Positions 15,210 to 18,170 of a stretch of DNA of 18,170 nucleotides are shown in pieces. The notes under the pieces were generated by a model that worked only from the letters and a program-made list of their open reading frames with translations, was not told the DNA's origin and made no database searches. Origin of the DNA: SVQP01 sp045594445 (GTDB lineage: Bacteria; Bacillota; Clostridia; Oscillospirales; CAG-272). The first letter of the stretch is position 1; each line of letters starts with the position of its first letter. The stretch is from NCBI GenBank assembly GCA_045594445.1, contig JAZNYL010000096.1, forward strand, positions 1 to 18,170, read 5' to 3'. A program made the position numbers and the translations under genes.

Positions 15210-15237
15210 TTGCAAAATGAGAAAAAAATGTTATAAT
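15210..15237 (+). promoter_or_regulatory. sigma-A promoter of the topoisomerase subunit gene
   Basis: TTGCAA (15210-15215) and TATAAT (15232-15237) lie 16 nt apart (TTTGCA at 15209 gives 17). The predicted start near 15244 gives a leader of about 28 nt containing GGAGG at 15262-15266. Confidence 0.75.
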
Positions 15238-15271
15238 ATAGATTGGATATATATTAGTGACGGAGGAATAC

Positions 15272-17281
15272 ATGGCAGCAAGTAAAACAACAGGTGCAAA
15301 GCAGCAATATAACGACCAAAGTATCACAGCCTTAAAGGGCGCGGATCGCGTCCGTAAGCGCCCCGGCGTTATCTTCGGCTCGGACGGTCTGGACGGCTGC
15401 GAGCACTCCTTTTTTGAAATTCTCTCCAACTCTGTAGACGAGGCGCGCGAGGGCCACGGCTCCGAGATCACGGTGCGCGTGTTCCGCGACAAGAGCATTA
15501 CCGTGGAGGACCACGGACGCGGTGTACCCTTGGGCTGGAACGAGAAGGAGCAGCAATATAACTGGTATCTGATCTACTGCGAAATGTACGCAGGCGGTAA
15601 ATACGACAACAACAGCGGAGATTCCGCTTACGAATATTCTCTTGGTCTGAATGGCCTTGGCGCGTGCGCCACGCAGTACAGCTCGGAATTCATGACCGTT
15701 ACCTCTTACGACGGCAAATACGAGCGCACCATCAGCTTCAAGAAGGGCGAGCCGGTCACCGAGCTTGCAGAGCGCGAGCTCGAGCGCCGCGAGAAGCGTA
15801 CGGGTACCATCATTCATTGGAAGCCCGACCTTGAGGTCTTTACGGACATCAACATTCCCCATAATTTCTACGTGGATACCCTGCACCGCCAGGCGGTGGT
15901 CAATCCCGGCATCTGCTTTGTGCTTTACATTGAGCAGGAGGACAAGACCTTCTCCGAGCAGCGATTCGTCTACGAAAACGGCATTTCGGGCTACGTTTCC
16001 GAAATGGTTGGCGAGGCGGCCATCACCCAGCCTGTGCTCTGGCACATGGAAACGCAGGGTAAGGACAGAGAGGACAAGCCCATGTATAAGGTCAAGGCCG
16101 ACTTCTCTTTCTGCGTTTGCAATACGGTCAACGCGCTGGAATATTATCACAACTCCAGCTTTCTGGAGCACGGCGGCTCCCCCGACAGAGCGGTCAAATC
16201 CGCGTTTGTGTTCGCGCTGGACAAATATCTGAAAAACAACAACAAGTATAACAAGAACGAGGCCAAGATCCAGTTCTCGGATATTGCCGACTGTCTCGTA
16301 CTGGTCATCAACTCCTTCTCGACCAGTACCTCGTATGAAAACCAGACCAAAAAGTCCATTACAAACGAGTTTATCTACTCGGCCATGAACGACTTTTTGC
16401 GCCAGAATCTGGACATTTACTTTACCGAAAATCCGCTTGAAGCAGAGAGATTTGCCGCACAGGTGCTTGTCAACAAGCGCAGCCGCGAATCCGCAGACGC
16501 AACAAGACTCAATATCAAGAAAAAGCTGACCGGCACCATCGACATTGCCAATCGCGTGGAAAAGTTTGTCAACTGCCGCACCAAGGACGTGAACATCCGC
16601 GAGCTCTACATCGTGGAGGGCGACTCGGCACTGACATCCTGTAAGCTGGCAAGATGCGCTGAATACCAGGCCATCATCCCGGTGCGCGGTAAGACGCTCA
16701 ACTGCCTCAAGGCCGACTACGAGCGCATCTTCAAGAGCGAGATCATCACAGACCTGCTCAAGGTCATCGGCTGCGGCGTGGAAATTCAGGGCAAAAAGGT
16801 CAAGGGAGATCTGACCGCATTTGATCTCGACGCGCTCAAATGGTCCAAGATCATCATCTGTACCGATGCGGACGAGGACGGCTTCCAGATCAGAACCCTG
16901 CTGCTTACGCTGTTCTACCGCCTGCTGCCCACGCTTCTGCAGGAAGGCAAGGTGTTTATTGCGGAGTCTCCCCTGTTTGAGATCCAAACCAAGGATAAGA
17001 CCTATTTCGCATACGACGAATTTGAAAAGGCAGAGATCCTCAAGAAGATCGGCAACAAGAAATATACGCTGCAGCGTTCCAAGGGTCTTGGCGAAAACGA
17101 CCCCGACATGATGTGGCAGACCACCATGAATCCCGCCACGCGCCGTCTGATCGCCATTACACCCACCGACGCAGAGGCAACCAATATCATGTTCGATACC
17201 CTGCTTGGCGACAACCTGGCCGCACGTAAGGTGTTTATCGCAGAAAAAGGCAGTCAATATATCAAAGACGCCGATATCTGA
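15272..17281 (+). CDS. divergent GyrB/ParE-type DNA topoisomerase ATPase subunit
   Basis: A 669-aa type IIA topoisomerase B subunit, providing the ATPase gate and the TOPRIM half of the cleavage site. GHKL ATPase motifs: EILSNSVDEA (49-58; Glu49, Asn53, Asp56), VEDHGRGV (78-85) and the lid GLNGLGA (125-131). The transducer holds the QTK loop (358-360, Lys360). TOPRIM: ELYIVEGDSALTS (444-456, Glu449) and CTDADEDGFQIRTLLLT (530-546; Asp532, 534, 536). The end has QRSKGLGENDPDMMWQTTMNP (601-621). Changes from typical GyrB/ParE are EGDSALT for EGDSAGG and QRSKGLGE for QRYKGLGE, so it is a divergent paralogue, nearer ParE in length and lacking a GyrB-type insertion. I chose the ATG at 15272 because GGAGG is 5 nt before it; the upstream GTG at 15257 precedes that site. 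The usual A-subunit gene does not follow. Confidence 0.9.
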   Translation: MAASKTTGAKQQYNDQSITALKGADRVRKRPGVIFGSDGLDGCEHSFFEILSNSVDEAREGHGSEITVRVFRDKSITVEDHGRGVPLGWNEKEQQYNWYLIYCEMYAGGKYDNNSGDSAYEYSLGLNGLGACATQYSSEFMTVTSYDGKYERTISFKKGEPVTELAERELERREKRTGTIIHWKPDLEVFTDINIPHNFYVDTLHRQAVVNPGICFVLYIEQEDKTFSEQRFVYENGISGYVSEMVGEAAITQPVLWHMETQGKDREDKPMYKVKADFSFCVCNTVNALEYYHNSSFLEHGGSPDRAVKSAFVFALDKYLKNNNKYNKNEAKIQFSDIADCLVLVINSFSTSTSYENQTKKSITNEFIYSAMNDFLRQNLDIYFTENPLEAERFAAQVLVNKRSRESADATRLNIKKKLTGTIDIANRVEKFVNCRTKDVNIRELYIVEGDSALTSCKLARCAEYQAIIPVRGKTLNCLKADYERIFKSEIITDLLKVIGCGVEIQGKKVKGDLTAFDLDALKWSKIIICTDADEDGFQIRTLLLTLFYRLLPTLLQEGKVFIAESPLFEIQTKDKTYFAYDEFEKAEILKKIGNKKYTLQRSKGLGENDPDMMWQTTMNPATRRLIAITPTDAEATNIMFDTLLGDNLAARKVFIAEKGSQYIKDADI

Positions 17282-17355
17282 CGCTTTTCACAAAGCATGC
17301 GCGGCGATTTCGTAAAATTTTCACAACTTTTTTTGCAATTCTCATGATTTCCCTC

Positions 17356-17384
17356 TTGATTTTTTGGCAATGTTGTGATATGAT
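17356..17384 (+). promoter_or_regulatory. extended -10 sigma-A promoter for the 77-aa gene
   Basis: TTGATT (17356-17361) and TATGAT (17379-17384) are 17 nt apart. A TG dinucleotide one base before the -10 (TGATATGAT) makes it an extended -10 promoter. The core TGTGATATGATAT is identical to that of the tRNA promoter 411 bp downstream. Confidence 0.7.
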
Positions 17385-17434
17385 ATTGCAGGAAACAAAA
17401 AAGGACAAGAAATTTAACGGAAGGAGAAACCACC

Positions 17435-17668
17435 ATGCAGAAGAAGATCGGCAGAGTCCTGTACGACACCGAAGCCGCTACTCTGATCGTCAAGAAGACC
17501 TACGGCTACTACGGTGACCCCGCAGGCTACGAGGAGATTCTGTTCAAGACCCCCGCAGGTCACTACTTTGTGTACACCAACGGCGGCGAGCAGTCCCTCT
17601 ACCCCACCGAGGGCATCAAGAGACTCAAGGCAGAGGACGCTGAAAAGTTTATCGCTGAGAACGCATAA
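17435..17668 (+). CDS. small conserved-looking protein of unknown function (77 aa)
   Basis: A 77-aa acidic/basic mixed soluble protein with no signal peptide or membrane helix. The sequence runs KIGRVLYDTEAATLIVK (4-20), a tyrosine-rich stretch YGYYGDPAGYEEILFKT (23-39), then GHYFVYTNGGEQSLYP (42-57) and an amphipathic C-terminal helix (about 62-76). The order YDTxxAxLI - EExLF/YxTxxGxYFhY - xGGxxSxY resembles small uncharacterised proteins common in Bacillota genomes and their mobile elements; this is from memory of the pattern, not a search. It has its own promoter, AAGGAG 8 nt upstream of the ATG, and almost only preferred codons (AAG, ATC, CTG, GGC, TAC), pointing to high expression. A strong GC-rich hairpin follows. 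The function is unknown. Confidence 0.8.
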   Translation: MQKKIGRVLYDTEAATLIVKKTYGYYGDPAGYEEILFKTPAGHYFVYTNGGEQSLYPTEGIKRLKAEDAEKFIAENA

Positions 17669-17685
17669 CTTACGCTGACATATCA

Positions 17686-17710
17686 CCGTGACGGGCAATG
17701 CCCGTCACGG
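17686..17710 (+). terminator. hairpin after the 77-aa gene, probable terminator
   Basis: CCGTGACGGGC (17686-17696) and GCCCGTCACGG (17700-17710) form an 11-bp perfect stem with an AAT loop, 18 nt after the stop codon. The following sequence AAATGTCCCCCTTTTG lacks an immediate U-tract, so it could instead be an RNA-stabilising 3' hairpin. Confidence 0.6.
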
Positions 17711-17766
17711 AAATGTCCCCCTTTTGTCACAAATTAAAAAAAGTTGATTTTTTTTGAAAATTGTGC

Positions 17767-17795
17767 TTGACAAACGCAAATTTCTGTGATATGAT
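17767..17795 (+). promoter_or_regulatory. sigma-A promoter for tRNA-Ser
   Basis: The perfect -35 TTGACA (17767-17772) and TATGAT (17790-17795) have a 17-nt spacer and an extended -10 TG. Transcription would begin near 17802, about 16 nt before the mature tRNA. Confidence 0.82.
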
Positions 17796-17817
17796 ATACA
17801 GGTCGTCAACAGAATAC

Positions 17818-17907
17818 GGAGAGATGGCCGAGTGGTCTAAGGCGCACGACTGGAAATCGTGTTACCTCTAACCGGGTACCAGGGTTCAAATCCCTGTCTC
17901 TCCGCCA
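17818..17907 (+). tRNA. tRNA-Ser(GGA): tRNA-Ser (anticodon GGA)
   Basis: The acceptor stem GGAGAGA (17818-17824) pairs with TCTCTCC (17897-17903), followed by discriminator G and an encoded CCA end (17905-17907). The anticodon stem is CACGA/TCGTG with loop CTGGAAA, giving anticodon GGA (17852-17854), which reads UCC and UCU serine codons. The long variable arm (TTACCTCTAACCGGGTACC) is typical of class II serine tRNAs, and the T-arm is CAGGG-TTCAAAT-CCCTG. It stands alone with its own promoter and terminator. Its 3' end is partly repeated 180 bp downstream. Confidence 0.97.
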
Positions 17908-17908
17908 T

Positions 17909-17950
17909 AAAAACCAAAGGGAGATCCTCAAGGATCTCCCTTTGGTTTTT
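17909..17950 (+). terminator. intrinsic terminator of tRNA-Ser
   Basis: A long stem, AAAACCAAAGGGAGATCC with GGATCTCCCTTTGGTTTT and a TCAA loop, ends in TTTTT. It starts immediately after the CCA end of the tRNA and is symmetrical, so it may act in both directions. Confidence 0.88.
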
Positions 17951-18011
17951 ATCGTGAAAGTTCACCGTTTGAACCCTCGCATAAGCGACGCTGTGCGGCG
18001 CGACATGCATG

Positions 18012-18057
18012 GTTTGCGCAGGTTTCCCGAATGATTTGCACAACTGTTGGCGCAAAC
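18012..18057. repeat. inverted repeat GTTTGCGC / GCGCAAAC
   Basis: GTTTGCGC (18012-18019) and GCGCAAAC (18050-18057) are exact complements 30 nt apart. Flanking CATG on the left and ATG on the right nearly extend them. They lie directly upstream of the second copy of the tRNA 3' end and could be arm-type protein-binding sites, though this is only inference. Confidence 0.4.
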
Positions 18058-18058
18058 A

Positions 18059-18087
18059 TGGGTTCGTAAATCCCTGTCTCTCCGCCA
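18059..18087 (+). repeat. partial duplicate of the tRNA-Ser 3' end (att-like site)
   Basis: AAATCCCTGTCTCTCCGCCA at 18068-18087 is identical to 17888-17907, the T-arm, acceptor and CCA end of the tRNA. Similarity extends left through GGGTTC with a 2-nt insertion (GT). No 5' half of a tRNA is present, so it is not a functional tRNA. A duplicated tRNA 3' end is the classic footprint of site-specific integration. Confidence 0.75.
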
Positions 18088-18091
18088 AATG

Positions 18092-18130
18092 AAAAGCCCT
18101 ACCCCAACAGCGGTAGGGCTTTTCTTTTGG
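18092..18130 (+). terminator. terminator hairpin after the tRNA-end duplicate
   Basis: AAAAGCCCTACC (18092-18103) pairs perfectly with GGTAGGGCTTTT (18112-18123) and is followed by CTTTT. Its sequence differs from the tRNA terminator but occupies the same position relative to the repeated tRNA end. Confidence 0.8.
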
Positions 18131-18170
18131 CGAAGCGCCCACGGTTTGGACCCCCCCCGCTCCGCTCCCA

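Noticed and set aside
15257..15271. GTG start of the topoisomerase gene at 15257
   Set aside because: The GGAGG ribosome binding site lies inside this extension and is correctly spaced for the ATG at 15272.
15332..17257. A 641-codon minus-strand frame opposite the topoisomerase gene
   Set aside because: It is a shadow of a GC-rich coding region. The plus strand has intact GHKL and TOPRIM motifs and a good start site.
18059..18087. A second tRNA gene
   Set aside because: Only the T-arm-like and acceptor 3' part is present, with a 2-nt insertion. No D-arm, anticodon stem or 5' acceptor strand could be found upstream.
17837..18142. A 101-codon minus-strand frame containing AERQGFEPWYPVRG
   Set aside because: It is the antisense translation of the tRNA-Ser and of its duplicated 3' end. 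Peptides like AERQGFEPW are a well-known artefact of calling genes across tRNAs.

Overview
The window looks like a chromosomal segment of an anaerobic, Gram-positive clostridial (Bacillota, gut Clostridia-like) bacterium. The basis is AT-rich sigma-A promoters (TTGACA/TATAAT types), strong AGGAGG-type ribosome binding sites, lipoprotein signal peptides followed by a Glu/Thr-rich linker, several M42 aminopeptidases, a YnbB/aluminium-resistance-type PLP enzyme and recurrent structured intergenic repeats. Genus and species cannot be assigned from the sequence alone. Thirteen protein genes and one tRNA are supported.

Layout. (1) 1-3067, minus strand: a HinT-type HIT protein followed, 4 nt later, by an 850-aa cytoplasmic TIM-barrel glycoside hydrolase of the GH106-like kind. 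The pair ends near opposing terminators at 87-169. (2) 3067-3152: a compact divergent promoter whose two -10 boxes overlap. It serves the HIT operon (left) and an FkbM-family methyltransferase (right). (3) 4280-4829: a consensus promoter, a 121-aa DUF4870/Tic20-like membrane protein and a terminator. (4) 4722-5119: a 398-bp convergent intergenic region with nested inverted repeats. (5) 5120-15084, minus strand: an apparent eight-gene operon in the order murD, M42 peptidase, catalytically degenerate M42 paralogue, M42 peptidase, YnbB-like PLP enzyme, duplicated-domain lipoprotein, cysteine desulfurase, sialate-O-acetylesterase-like lipoprotein. Gaps are 24 nt or less, with two 4-bp ATGA overlaps. 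(6) 15272-17281, plus strand: a divergent GyrB/ParE-type topoisomerase ATPase subunit, driven divergently from murD and without an adjacent A subunit. (7) 17435-18170: a small, apparently well-expressed 77-aa protein, a tRNA-Ser(GGA) with its own promoter and terminator, and then a second copy of the tRNA 3' end followed by another terminator hairpin.

How the genes may work together (inference): the long minus-strand operon combines peptidoglycan precursor synthesis (MurD), cytosolic peptide trimming (M42 enzymes), PLP-dependent sulfur/amino-acid chemistry (YnbB-like enzyme and cysteine desulfurase) and two surface lipoproteins. This suggests growth-linked recycling of amino acids and sulfur, although co-transcription may reflect only a housekeeping operon. 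The left block is a small carbohydrate module.

Most interesting points: an M42 paralogue that has lost most metal ligands and the catalytic glutamate but is translationally coupled between intact paralogues; a tRNA-Ser 3'-end module repeated at about 180-bp spacing, which looks like an integration scar; and nested inverted repeats with a covarying GAA-loop hairpin between 4734 and 5116. I did not see a CRISPR array, a complete transposase or integrase, or a recognisable defence system.
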